Origin: Calditrichota bacterium
GTDB lineage: Bacteria; Calditrichota; Calditrichia; RBG-13-44-9; J042
DNA: 64,000 nt
Reading direction: 5' to 3'
Assembly: GCA_013150955.1 (NCBI GenBank)
Contig: JAADJD010000012.1
Coordinates: 105,267-169,266 of the forward strand
The notes under the pieces were generated by a model. It was not told where the DNA came from, did no database searches, and saw only the letters and a program-made list of their open reading frames with translations. Positions 1-9,147 of the stretch are shown piece after piece; position 1 is the stretch's first letter, and each line of letters begins with the position of its first letter. Position numbers and translations under genes: made by a program.

Positions 1-399
1 GGGAGCCCGGGTAATCTGACGGGGTTCACCGCCATCCACGGGAATGGCATATACCTGACGGTTGCGCTCGATGGATTTTCGGCGGCTGAGAAAATAAATC
101 TCTTTCCCATCGGGGGACCATTGAATAGCGCGCACGGAGTTGGGTTTTCGGATATAAACACGGGGCTGTTTATCCCGAAGGGACACCACCCAGAGCTCAT
201 TATAAGCGCCACCCGGTTTCTCGGTAGAATCTCGCGGGGTGCGTACGGTAAAGGCCACAAAATTTCCCTGGGGCTGAATGGCCACCTGGGTTACCCAGCG
301 TAAATCGACGACTTGCTGAGGCGTCAACACGCTGGCGTGGGAGTCCCCAAACCCAATAATCCCTATCCCAATCAGTAAAAGGAATATTCTTATCTTCAT
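1..399 (-). CDS. S9-family peptidase, N-terminal part (cut by window edge)
   Basis: This is the first 133 codons of a gene that runs off the left edge. The start ATG (397-399) is preceded by a CAGGAGG ribosome site at 411-417. The product begins with a hydrophobic export signal (MKIRIFLLLIGIGIIGF) and continues with a conserved-looking TPQQVVDLRWVTQVAIQPQG stretch and a beta-propeller repeat (IQWSPDGKEIYFLSRR). That combination is typical of secreted prolyl-oligopeptidase/dipeptidyl-peptidase family S9 enzymes, in which an N-terminal propeller covers a C-terminal alpha/beta hydrolase domain. The catalytic half is outside the window, so a propeller-only TolB-like protein cannot be excluded. 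Confidence 0.75.
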   Translation of the reverse strand, partial: MKIRIFLLLIGIGIIGFGDSHASVLTPQQVVDLRWVTQVAIQPQGNFVAFTVRTPRDSTEKPGGAYNELWVVSLRDKQPRVYIRKPNSVRAIQWSPDGKEIYFLSRRKSIERNRQVYAIPVDGGEPRQITRAP

Positions 400-560
400 T
401 GCCACCAGAACCTCCTGTATTTTTCTGTCCCCAATCCAATGGTTGCTTTGAAATTCCTAATCCGGCAGAAAAGATACAGAACTTTTCTCATTTATTGAAG
501 ATAGATTTTCAATTTTCAGCGGTGAATTCTGGCGATGGGATTTGGGCAAGGATCATATGT

Positions 561-806
561 TCCGGATTATGGATCAGACCACGAATGACACAATGAACAC
601 AAATAAAATACAATGGATTATGTGTGGATGAAAATTTGTTTCGGGGATCATTCGCGATTTTGTAGATATTTAGTTTCGTTCGCGTGATTCGCCGTTGAAT
701 CATTTGATTCTAACTGGATGAAAAATGGGTTCCGGTGCCTTTGGGCTATTTTTTTGTTATGATTGGAAGAAGCCGCGTGATTCGTGGTTCAGTGCATAAT
801 TTGCGC
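561..806. repeat. Degraded copies of the 165-bp intergenic element
   Basis: The gap 400-806 holds no gene. From about 561 to 706 it matches the minus orientation of the intergenic element family (CACGAATGACAC, GTGTGGATGAAAATTTGTTTC, CGCGATTTTGTAGATATTT), with decayed ends. A second, left-truncated copy follows from about 713 to 806 and ends CGTGATTCGTGGTTCAGTGC, one to two bases before the stop codon of the GWxTD gene. No flanking direct repeat is recognisable, so these appear to be old copies. Confidence 0.75.
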
Positions 807-2798
807 TTATTGAATTAAGAGGAATTGCAATTCTTTACCGGTGTGGGTCTCATTAACCAGGTCGGTCACTTTAACAGTGAGCAGATATTTTCCGTCTTTT
901 AAATTGTCCACCGGTTTTTCCCAGGCCACATGGGCATTGGACTGAGATCGTATTTCATGGTGGGTTTCCGAAAGGACCAGGTCCGGCTTTTTTTCTTTGC
1001 TTCCCAGCCAGCCAAACAGCTTTTTGAAAATATTTTTCCCCTTACCCAATCGAAATAAGTTATACGAAACATCGAAGTGGGCTTTACCGTCCGCATCTCT
1101 TCCCAGATTGTAGACCTCAAAATAAATTTTTAAAGGCACCGTTTTGTCGTGCTCATTAATCGGCTGGGGGATGATCATCAATGTGTCTTTAACAAAGACA
1201 TTTTCTTCCCGGGTCGGCAGAACATCACCCACCAGAAAGACTTCGGACATGGTGAGCATAGTATCCGGATACCAGGGTACCCGTAGCGGAACCCGCTGGA
1301 CATGTAACCGTTCACCCAGTGGATTTTCCACTCGAAAAATCACCTGATAGGTTCCGGGATCCAGCAGAAAGGTAAATTTGCTGATAAACGTATCGCCCAC
1401 TTTCTGATGAGAAATGGGAATGGTGGTGGAATCGGCCTCTACCAATCGGTAATCGGGATCAAATATACCGATCTGACTTTTAATTTCAGAATAAAACTCC
1501 GGTTCAAATACATATTGAATTTCATCGTTGGGCACATAATAATTGAATTCCACCAGTGTCTTTCCGGATTCTCCCTTGAAATGCATCCAGTTATAAAAAA
1601 CGGTTAAAGTGTCCATGCCAAAATCGGTACCCAGCACCAGCCGGCGGATATAATTCTTCATCCATCGGAAATGCATCTCATCCAGATCCTTAAAGTGAGT
1701 CCGGGCATACTCATTGGCTTCCAGCGGATCGATTTGCTCATCCATCAGCCGAATTCTTTCCCGAAATTCGCGGTGCAGGGGAGCCAGGGAGGTATAAAGA
1801 TCGTACCGGAGCCACAGCGGAATTAGCACCGTGCGTCTTCCCCCGTAGAATGCCGTCCGTCCCCGATAAAATATACCCAGAACCTCTTCCGGACCACTTA
1901 CCAGGCGGTAAAAATTCTTCCCGCCTCTTCCCACAAACGTCCAATAAATATCCGGGTGAATATGTTTGTAAAACCACATTTCAAACGGGTACAGGGCATA
2001 TCCACCGGTTCCCCGGGTACCGCTCCGGGAAATGTACATGCGGCTGGTTGGACCCAACAGAATGAAGATGTCTCCCCGGTCATCATAGCCTTTAGGTAAT
2101 AGGGGATCACTAAATTTTTGACGTGCAATTGCGGCCCGTTTAAAGAATTGTAACACATATTCATTATCCAGGGTAGCGGGAGTGGGATCCTGTCGTCGGA
2201 AGGCTTTATAAAAAAGATTGCCAATTTCCGGTTGACGGGGTGGTTTTTCTTTCAGGATGTTCTGGAGTTCATCCTCAAATAGGAGAATTTTTGCCTGATC
2301 AAAAAATTGCTCCCATAAATCGGGCTGGCGTTCAGGGGAAATGCTCTTTAACCAGTCATAAAAAATTTCTGTAATGTTTACCTGAGCCTGAGTGAAATTG
2401 TTTTCAGCAAACAACCGGACCAAGTGGTAATTCAGATAGGGATCATTTTTATCCTTATTTTTTAAGACAAAGTAGCCTTCGATCAGGATCTGGGCAGCGG
2501 TATCCGCCTTTTGCTCCTTTTCATAAACGGTCGCCAGCCAATCCCACAACGAACGGCCTGAGTCTTCCTGAAATGTCGAATCCTGCTGAATCAGTTCCGT
2601 TAAAAACTCTTTGGCCTGAGCATATTCTTTCTCTTTAACCGCCTCTTTTACACGGACCAGCTGGGTAGCAATGGAGCTTTCTGTACTACTGGCAACAGTC
2701 TGTTGAAAAGATAGACCCCCAAGAAGCAAAACGAAAAGGAACAAACGAAAAACAAGACAGGGCTTTTGAATAAAACCACTCATACTATAAAACATCAT
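807..2798 (-). CDS. GWxTD-domain exported protein
   Basis: The 663-residue product starts with a signal peptide (hydrophobic core LVFRLFLFVLLLGGLSF). Residues about 40-230 are helical and TPR-like (tetratricopeptide-like repeats of charged, Ala/Leu-rich segments). The central part has the features of the GWxTD domain: YDDRGDIFILLGPT, then ALYPFEMWFYKH. The C-terminal half is beta-rich. GWxTD proteins are found mainly in FCB-group and related bacteria, often beside peptidases or TonB receptors; their function is unknown. A terminator separates it from the upstream susCD pair, so it probably has its own promoter in 2799-2848. A second in-frame ATG five codons later is an alternative start. Confidence 0.85.
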   Translation of the reverse strand: MMFYSMSGFIQKPCLVFRLFLFVLLLGGLSFQQTVASSTESSIATQLVRVKEAVKEKEYAQAKEFLTELIQQDSTFQEDSGRSLWDWLATVYEKEQKADTAAQILIEGYFVLKNKDKNDPYLNYHLVRLFAENNFTQAQVNITEIFYDWLKSISPERQPDLWEQFFDQAKILLFEDELQNILKEKPPRQPEIGNLFYKAFRRQDPTPATLDNEYVLQFFKRAAIARQKFSDPLLPKGYDDRGDIFILLGPTSRMYISRSGTRGTGGYALYPFEMWFYKHIHPDIYWTFVGRGGKNFYRLVSGPEEVLGIFYRGRTAFYGGRRTVLIPLWLRYDLYTSLAPLHREFRERIRLMDEQIDPLEANEYARTHFKDLDEMHFRWMKNYIRRLVLGTDFGMDTLTVFYNWMHFKGESGKTLVEFNYYVPNDEIQYVFEPEFYSEIKSQIGIFDPDYRLVEADSTTIPISHQKVGDTFISKFTFLLDPGTYQVIFRVENPLGERLHVQRVPLRVPWYPDTMLTMSEVFLVGDVLPTREENVFVKDTLMIIPQPINEHDKTVPLKIYFEVYNLGRDADGKAHFDVSYNLFRLGKGKNIFKKLFGWLGSKEKKPDLVLSETHHEIRSQSNAHVAWEKPVDNLKDGKYLLTVKVTDLVNETHTGKELQFLLIQ

Positions 2799-2848
2799 GC
2801 TTTTTTATTAGTTACAGTTATCATCGGAAATTTAGTTCCCAAAATAAT

Positions 2849-2888
2849 AAAAAAACAGCCCGGCCATCCAAAAGGATTGACCGGGCTG
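2849..2888 (-). terminator. Intrinsic terminator of the susCD operon
   Basis: On the minus strand the perfect arms CAGCCCGG (2881-2888) and its complement (2856-2863) enclose a 17-nt loop and are followed by a run of seven T (2849-2855). It lies 25 bp after the stop codon of the SusD gene, as expected for a rho-independent terminator. Confidence 0.9.
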
Positions 2889-2912
2889 CGGAAATCGAAT
2901 GATTAGACCCGA

Positions 2913-4427
2913 TTAGTATGGATTTCGGATCGGGTCATTTTGATTTCGACCATAATTGGGATCGTTGGGTTCCCAATAATAAGCCTGCTTATCGGGACCG
3001 GACAGCTGCTTCGTCGGATCATCCACGTTCGGATTGGTTTGCCGTTCATCGTCACTGATCGGCAGCCGGTGAGGAATGATGTCTGGAGATTCGGTGTAGT
3101 CATTCGCACCAAAAGCCACTATTTTCGGGTAACCGGTTCGCTTCCAGTCATTGAAGACCTCGATGTTCAGGAACAGCGCAATATACTTTTCCATCATAAT
3201 CGCTTCGAACAACGCATCGCCAGTCACCGTGTCGTCATAAACGCCCAGCGTGTCCGGCTTCAATCCCCATTTTGCCTCGATGACTCGCAGTGCCTGATTC
3301 AGCTTTTCCCGTGCGGTGGTTTCATCACCCAGCTTAAACGCCGCCTCGGCCTGGATGAACAGCGTTTCCTCGTAGGTCAGGATATCATAGGACTTCGACT
3401 TATCCAGGAAGATACTGCTCAATGTCGACGCTGAAATCCTACCTTCTCCTGGAGCAGATCCAACGTAAATTGGATTCCCTGAATCATCAAATCCTGCAGG
3501 CGCGAAATAGATAGGTAAACGCGGGTCTTTTCTTTCAATCAACAAATCTACTAAAAATTTCCCAGCACGGATATATGAATCGCGTTCACGATAAAATTGA
3601 TACCAGGTGTTTGACTCGGATTCTATATCAGAATGCTTCGTCTTAAAATCGCCATCGGTGGCATTTATTCCATTCGCGGCATGATTTAACGCTTGTTCAT
3701 AAGGATTCGTATAACCTTCCGGAAGCTCTTCACCCGCTTCAAACGCTTCACCCCAATGTAAATAATAACGCGCTTTTAGAGAATGGGCAAAGCGAATCCA
3801 TTTACCAAGATCACCACCATATACATGATCATTAGCGGGTAATGTAGCTGCAAAACCAGAAAGTGGAGTCTGTAAGTCTTTAATTGCGTCATCTAACAAC
3901 TTTTGAATTGCCGCGTAAATCTCAGCTTGTGTATCCAATTTTGGTGTAGGAATGTCCGGATTTGCCGCTTCAGAATATGGGATATTGCCCCAAATGCTGG
4001 CTGCAGTACCAATTACAAGTGCTTCCCAAACCTTGGCAATCCCTCTATAATTTATCCAACCATTAGCATTACATAGTTCAATAACCTTACGAATATCCAC
4101 CAAACCACCGCCGGTATATACATCATTAAACTCACCGTCGTGATCGGCCTCCACAATTGAGTATCGATCATAGGCAAGATATTGCCGATCCGTTCCAGAC
4201 ATCTGTTGCATCCACATGGAAAAGGTACGAGCAAGCGCACCTTCTTGCATAAAGAAATGAGATATTTGAATCGTATTCAACAATACATCAGGGCTGACAT
4301 CTTTTGCCCGATTGGGATCAATTTGTAACTCAGGATCGTCCAGAAAATCCGTACAGCCTACAAATAGCAAGCCAACGAATGCAATTAAAATTAAAAATGT
4401 CCAAGAAGCTTTTATTTCTTTCATCAT
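2913..4427 (-). CDS. SusD/RagB-family nutrient-binding outer-membrane lipoprotein
   Basis: The 504-residue product has a lipoprotein signal with lipobox LLFVGC (Cys25), so it is predicted to be lipid-anchored at the outer membrane. The helical core contains WIRFAHSLKARYYLHWGEA, the conserved helix of the SusD-like family, and C-terminal ALFEAIMMEKYIALFLNIEV, the typical SusD element before the final WKRTGYP motif. It starts 17 bp after the SusC-like receptor gene with a good ribosome site and forms the extracellular lid of that transporter. No glycoside hydrolase or peptidase gene in the operon indicates the substrate. Confidence 0.92.
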   Translation of the reverse strand: MMKEIKASWTFLILIAFVGLLFVGCTDFLDDPELQIDPNRAKDVSPDVLLNTIQISHFFMQEGALARTFSMWMQQMSGTDRQYLAYDRYSIVEADHDGEFNDVYTGGGLVDIRKVIELCNANGWINYRGIAKVWEALVIGTAASIWGNIPYSEAANPDIPTPKLDTQAEIYAAIQKLLDDAIKDLQTPLSGFAATLPANDHVYGGDLGKWIRFAHSLKARYYLHWGEAFEAGEELPEGYTNPYEQALNHAANGINATDGDFKTKHSDIESESNTWYQFYRERDSYIRAGKFLVDLLIERKDPRLPIYFAPAGFDDSGNPIYVGSAPGEGRISASTLSSIFLDKSKSYDILTYEETLFIQAEAAFKLGDETTAREKLNQALRVIEAKWGLKPDTLGVYDDTVTGDALFEAIMMEKYIALFLNIEVFNDWKRTGYPKIVAFGANDYTESPDIIPHRLPISDDERQTNPNVDDPTKQLSGPDKQAYYWEPNDPNYGRNQNDPIRNPY

Positions 4428-4444
4428 TATTATCCCCTCCTTTA

Positions 4445-7400
4445 TTAATAATTAAACTGCAGAGATAAGATAAACGAACGAGTCTGAGGCATATTGAAAT
4501 AATCCAACCCCTGCCAGTTGGTATTGCCAGCCAGGTTTGTTTCTGGATCAATACCTCTATAGTTTGTCCAAGTATACAAATTCCGCCCAGTGAATCGAAT
4601 ATTAATATCCTTAATCCCGATCCACTTGCTGATCAACTCATGACGGAATTTATAGGAGATGGAAATTTCCCGTAATTTCATGTAGCTGGCATCTTCCACG
4701 AACTGGGAAGCCGGTCCGGTAAAACCACTACCTTCGTTCAACAGATACCACCATATACCACCCGGTACTTCCTTACCAGCACCCGGACCAACACCTTTGA
4801 ACACACCCGTACCTTCACGCTTGGAATCGTCCATCTTCACGACCAGGTCTTCGGGGAAGGGCTTTTCGGTGTCTTTATGCGCACCAAAGAAATACAGCGC
4901 ACCGCGGGTACCATTCCACATGTCACCACCCTGCTTGATGTCGAACAACACCGAAATGCGCAGATTATTGAACAGGGTGAAGGTGTTTCGAATGCTTCCC
5001 GTCCAATCGGGATTGGGATCCCCAATGACCCACAGCTTGCTGGAACGAACAGGATAGCCATCCTCAGCAATGTACAGATCACCTGGCTTCCAACCGGTAT
5101 ATTCTTTATCAATATTAACACCATTTACAACCTCACCTCGACCAAACCGCACAAAATCTCGCCCTTGAATCACACCGTAAGGTTGTCCAACAACTGCATA
5201 AGCCGCAGCGCTAGTAAAACCACCTAATAAAACATATTCAGCGCCCGCCAAGTCGGTAACTAAACTGTTGTTTTCTCCATAAAGCAAGCGTACATCCCAT
5301 TTGAAATTTTTCAGCTTAATGGGCTGAGCATCTAAAGCGATTTCCCATCCTTTGTTTTCAATGACAGCAGCATTTTCCAAACGACTCATAAAACCCGTTG
5401 AGGGAGGAACAGGTAAGGCAAGAATAACATCCTCAGTACGACTTTCATATCGTGTTATTTCAAGCCCAATTCTATTGTTTAAAAACCCTAAATCAAGTCC
5501 GTATTCCCATTCTTTATTTCGTTCTGGTCGAATAGCATCATTACCCTTTGTGGCGGATAGGAAAAACCCACCAAAACCGAATGCTGTAGTGGAATGAGAA
5601 ACGCCCCATCCCTGACCAAAACTTCCAGTACTATATAAAGTAATAGTTTGATAAGCACCTGGCTCACGTCCTGTTTCTCCATATGCAACTCGAACCTTAC
5701 CATAACTTAAAACTTTCTTAACAGGCTTCAACATTTCAAAAGAACTAAATTCCCAGGCACCACTGAATTTGGGGAACCAGTGACGTTTTTTCGCCCGACC
5801 AAAGGTCGAAGATCCATCATTTCTCAGAGAAGCTGATAAATATAATTGTTCCCATAAATCAAGCATGACTTGACCAAAAAACGATTCTTGTCTGATCTTA
5901 TATTCATACTCATTGGGATCGTAAGATGCTGTATTATCTAACTGATTAAACCCGTATACAAACATCTTATCCCCAATTGTCTGAAACGTATTAAACTCTC
6001 TTTGATTAATTTGATGTCCTAATAAAACATTCACATTCGCACTCGCTGGCTCAAAACGACGGGTTGCTGTAATAGCCAAATATCCATCGGTTTCCTTATA
6101 AGTAAATTTCTCCCTAATGACCCGACCTTCTGGATATGAGGAGCTACTGGGCGGATACACTGTTCGTCTATCGTCAGTGGAATAATCCGTACCCAGTGTG
6201 TAGCTGATATTTAACCAATCCAGAGGATCATATTCCAATTTGATGTTTCCAAAAGCCCGTCCTACATCGCTCACATTGACATTTTCATATACGATAAAGA
6301 ACGGATTATCGTATCCACGACTTCGATATAATTTCGTGGGTCTTTGGTAGCGATAAGAACGATGTAGACCTGTCTCGGGATCAATGTAAGGAAGATTGTT
6401 AAAATTGGGCGGCGTACGAAACGTTCCTAACAGTAATCCGCTGACGTTTGAACCCTTTTGAATTCGGTTCACGGTCACATCGGAATAATTAAAATTACCG
6501 GTAACACTCAGTTTTTCCGACAGTCGCTGAGTGGCCTTTAAATGAACGCTGTTGCGGAGATAATCGGAATTGCCTTTGATCGCACCATCGATGCTGGTCC
6601 GACCAATGGACAGATAATACGTCGTCCAGGCATTTCCACCGGACACGATAAATTGATTATCAAAATTGTGCCCAACTTCAAACATTTCCCATTCATGATC
6701 ATAAACCTTGGTTCCGTAGGTCAAATTCCCTTTTTCATCCACAAAACCGGCATTTCGCAGATAATCAGTGGTCAAAGTGTCCAATCGGGGACCCCAGCTC
6801 AACGGCGAACGGGTACTGGGTCGACCGAACACACCCTGACCATATTTTTTCTGCAGCGGAACGGTGTTGTAAACTTCATCCCAGGAATAGGAAACTTTGT
6901 AGGTGAATTTGGGCTTTCCGGGCTTACCACTCTTGGTCGTAATCAAAATCACACCCGAAGCAGCACGCGTACCGTAAATCGCCGAAGCCGCAGCACCTTT
7001 CAGAATTTCAATGGACTCAATATCATCCGGGTCAATATCCGACGCACGGTTGGTCTGGGTCACACCACCATGACGACCCACCGCACCGGCGATACTCTGG
7101 TTGTTAATCGGGGTACCGTCCACCACGATCAAAGGTTGGTTGTTTCCCTGAATGGTGTTGGCACCACGAATCCGGATGTAGGCTTCGGCACCCGGCTCAC
7201 CACTGGCCGCGATAATTTCCACGTTGGCCACCTTACCATGCAGAGCAGCAACGATGTTTTGCTCACCACTTTCCACCACTTCACGCGGCTGCACCTTGGG
7301 AATCACCACACCCAGTTTTTCCTTGGGGATTCCCACACCCATACCGGTCACCACGATTTCCTGAAGTTCCAGAACATCGGGCACCAGCTCGAAGTTGTAG

Positions 7401-7714
7401 GTAAATTCACCAGCGGTTAGCGTAATCTTTTGTTTGCTAATTTTGTACCCCAGAAAATTGGCAACCAGGGTCACTTCCTGCCCGTTGACCAATTCTGCCG
7501 GAATTTCGAACATGTAATACCCATCCACATCTGCGGAAGCACCCAATTGCAGTTCTTCAATGTAAATATTGGCTCCCGGCAGTGGGTTTCCGGCGTCGTC
7601 GGTGACCACGCCCTTTATGACGGCGCCTTCCTGGGCCAGAGCTGCACCAAAGCATAGCAAGCTTACCGCTATGCTCATCCATACAATTAAAAATGCTCGG
7701 CTAAAAGACCTCAT
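4445..7714 (-). CDS. SusC/RagA-family TonB-dependent outer-membrane receptor
   Basis: The 1089-residue product has a signal peptide, an N-terminal carboxypeptidase-regulatory-like domain (about residues 30-120, GVVTDDAGNPLPGANIYIEE), a plug domain (about 125-245, with VVDGTPINNQS and GAAASAIYGTRAASGVILIT) and a long 22-strand-type barrel ending in an aromatic residue pattern (SLQFNY). It imports a bulky substrate across the outer membrane with energy from TonB/ExbBD and works with the SusD partner encoded 17 bp downstream. A strong ribosome site (GGAGGAGG) precedes the ATG. There is no adjacent anti-sigma/ECF pair or catabolic gene, so substrate and regulation remain unknown. Confidence 0.95.
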   Translation of the reverse strand: MRSFSRAFLIVWMSIAVSLLCFGAALAQEGAVIKGVVTDDAGNPLPGANIYIEELQLGASADVDGYYMFEIPAELVNGQEVTLVANFLGYKISKQKITLTAGEFTYNFELVPDVLELQEIVVTGMGVGIPKEKLGVVIPKVQPREVVESGEQNIVAALHGKVANVEIIAASGEPGAEAYIRIRGANTIQGNNQPLIVVDGTPINNQSIAGAVGRHGGVTQTNRASDIDPDDIESIEILKGAAASAIYGTRAASGVILITTKSGKPGKPKFTYKVSYSWDEVYNTVPLQKKYGQGVFGRPSTRSPLSWGPRLDTLTTDYLRNAGFVDEKGNLTYGTKVYDHEWEMFEVGHNFDNQFIVSGGNAWTTYYLSIGRTSIDGAIKGNSDYLRNSVHLKATQRLSEKLSVTGNFNYSDVTVNRIQKGSNVSGLLLGTFRTPPNFNNLPYIDPETGLHRSYRYQRPTKLYRSRGYDNPFFIVYENVNVSDVGRAFGNIKLEYDPLDWLNISYTLGTDYSTDDRRTVYPPSSSSYPEGRVIREKFTYKETDGYLAITATRRFEPASANVNVLLGHQINQREFNTFQTIGDKMFVYGFNQLDNTASYDPNEYEYKIRQESFFGQVMLDLWEQLYLSASLRNDGSSTFGRAKKRHWFPKFSGAWEFSSFEMLKPVKKVLSYGKVRVAYGETGREPGAYQTITLYSTGSFGQGWGVSHSTTAFGFGGFFLSATKGNDAIRPERNKEWEYGLDLGFLNNRIGLEITRYESRTEDVILALPVPPSTGFMSRLENAAVIENKGWEIALDAQPIKLKNFKWDVRLLYGENNSLVTDLAGAEYVLLGGFTSAAAYAVVGQPYGVIQGRDFVRFGRGEVVNGVNIDKEYTGWKPGDLYIAEDGYPVRSSKLWVIGDPNPDWTGSIRNTFTLFNNLRISVLFDIKQGGDMWNGTRGALYFFGAHKDTEKPFPEDLVVKMDDSKREGTGVFKGVGPGAGKEVPGGIWWYLLNEGSGFTGPASQFVEDASYMKLREISISYKFRHELISKWIGIKDINIRFTGRNLYTWTNYRGIDPETNLAGNTNWQGLDYFNMPQTRSFILSLQFNY

Positions 7715-8029
7715 TTGGACCTCCTCCTTAGATTAGTTAGAGTGCTTATTACAAATTCGGAATTTTGATGTTAGGGTGTGCTACACAGTACTAAAAAAAT
7801 ATAGGCCTCCTCCATTTTTACCATTCAAGATTGATTTAATATACAACAATCATACCAAAACCACTTTCAATTAAATCCATCTCATTAATTAACAATAACA
7901 TAGATTCACTTTCAGGGTTAAACTCAAATGTGACTAAGGTCAACTTTTTCCTACTCAAAGGGGAAAAATTTTTCCCTATTTTTTGAACAAACAAAATGGA
8001 AAAAATACGGACAAATCGGCTGGAAAACT
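7715..8029. other. AT-rich intergenic region upstream of the susC-like gene
   Basis: This 315-bp stretch separates the MoxR gene from the susC-like gene and should hold the susCD promoter. It is AT-rich. I see a ribosome site next to the susC start but no convincing promoter pair, hairpin or repeat copy. A 65-codon reading frame at 7836-8033 overlapping the MoxR stop has no recognisable features and is left uncalled. Confidence 0.5.
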
Positions 8030-9028
8030 TCAAGCCATTTCTTGTAACAATCGCTGAATGATATCTAAAACGGAAATCCCTTCGGCCTCGGCATTAAAAT
8101 TGGGAATGATTCGATGTCGTAACACCGGGATGGCACAGGCGCGGACATCTTCTTCCTGAGGAGTGAATCGACCATCGAGAGCCGCCCGGGTTTTGGCACC
8201 CAGGATTAGATATTGAGAAGCGCGGGGACCCGCCCCCCAATTCACCCACTCCTTAATAAATGGTGGGGCATCGGGATTGCCCGGTCGCGTCCGATTCACC
8301 AGGCGAACGGCATATTCCACCACATTATCCGCCACGGGAATCTTCCGCAGTAGTTGCTGATAGTGCAAGATATCTTCTCGCGACAATACTTTTTGCAATT
8401 GGGGAACCGCATGACCGGTTGTGGCTTTTACAATAGCCACCTCATCGGCGAACGAAGGATAATCGATCCACAGGTTAAACATGAATCGATCCAGCTGCGC
8501 CTCGGGTAGCGGATAGGTGCCTTCCTGTTCGATGGGATTCTGGGTGGCCAGAACAAAAAAGGGTTCTTCCAGCCGGAAGGTCTCGCCTGCTGCGGTCACT
8601 TTATATTCCTGCATGGCTTCCAGCAAAGCCGATTGCGTCTTTGGAGGTGTACGATTGATCTCATCAGCCAGAACAATATTGGCAAAAATGGGGCCTTTTA
8701 TAAAACGAAACTGCTTTTTTCCGGTGGAAATATCTTCTTCGATGATTTCCGTTCCGGTAATATCCGACGGCATTAAGTCCGGGGTAAATTGAATCCGGCT
8801 AAATTTCAGATCCAGCACATCGGCTAAGGTATTGATTAACAACGTCTTGGCCAGTCCAGGAACCCCGATGATGAGACAGTGTCCCTTTGAAAAAAGCGAG
8901 ACCAGCAGCTGCTGAATGATTTCGTCCTGACCAATAATCACCTTGTGAATTTCACTTAAAATCTTCTGGTAAACTTCGGCCAGCTGTTCCAGCCGTTCGA
9001 CATCTTTTTGCATTGTTTGCTGCGACAT
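8030..9028 (-). CDS. MoxR-family AAA+ ATPase
   Basis: The 332-residue product has the MoxR order: Walker A GVPGLAKT (residues 55-62), Walker B with ADEINR (Asp122-Glu123), the TQSALLEAMQE helix, sensor-1 region VLATQNPIEQEGTYPLPEAQLDRF, and the C-terminal lid domain. MoxR ATPases act as chaperones in metal insertion or assembly of von Willebrand factor A proteins. Family members normally sit beside DUF58 and vWA genes; here the neighbours are a YjiH-like membrane protein and the susC gene, so this is an orphan copy whose client cannot be read from context. Confidence 0.95.
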   Translation of the reverse strand: MSQQTMQKDVERLEQLAEVYQKILSEIHKVIIGQDEIIQQLLVSLFSKGHCLIIGVPGLAKTLLINTLADVLDLKFSRIQFTPDLMPSDITGTEIIEEDISTGKKQFRFIKGPIFANIVLADEINRTPPKTQSALLEAMQEYKVTAAGETFRLEEPFFVLATQNPIEQEGTYPLPEAQLDRFMFNLWIDYPSFADEVAIVKATTGHAVPQLQKVLSREDILHYQQLLRKIPVADNVVEYAVRLVNRTRPGNPDAPPFIKEWVNWGAGPRASQYLILGAKTRAALDGRFTPQEEDVRACAIPVLRHRIIPNFNAEAEGISVLDIIQRLLQEMA

Positions 9029-9147
9029 GGTGGTGGCTCCTGTTTCTGAAAGCTTGAATTTTACAGAAAAGCCCCTGTGGAATCAAATACTAAATGAAAA
9101 GTCTCGAGAGTGGATCCCCTGAAATCGCTTTCCCTGGAAATTCGTGA

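Noticed and set aside
6542-7420. 292-codon plus-strand frame
   Set aside because: It is antisense to the well-supported SusC-like gene and its His/Thr/Gly-rich translation mirrors that gene's codon use.
7836-8033. 65-codon frame overlapping the MoxR stop by 4 bp
   Set aside because: The overlap looks like coupling, but the sequence is AT-rich, has no domain or ribosome site beyond the overlap, and lies in the expected susC promoter region.
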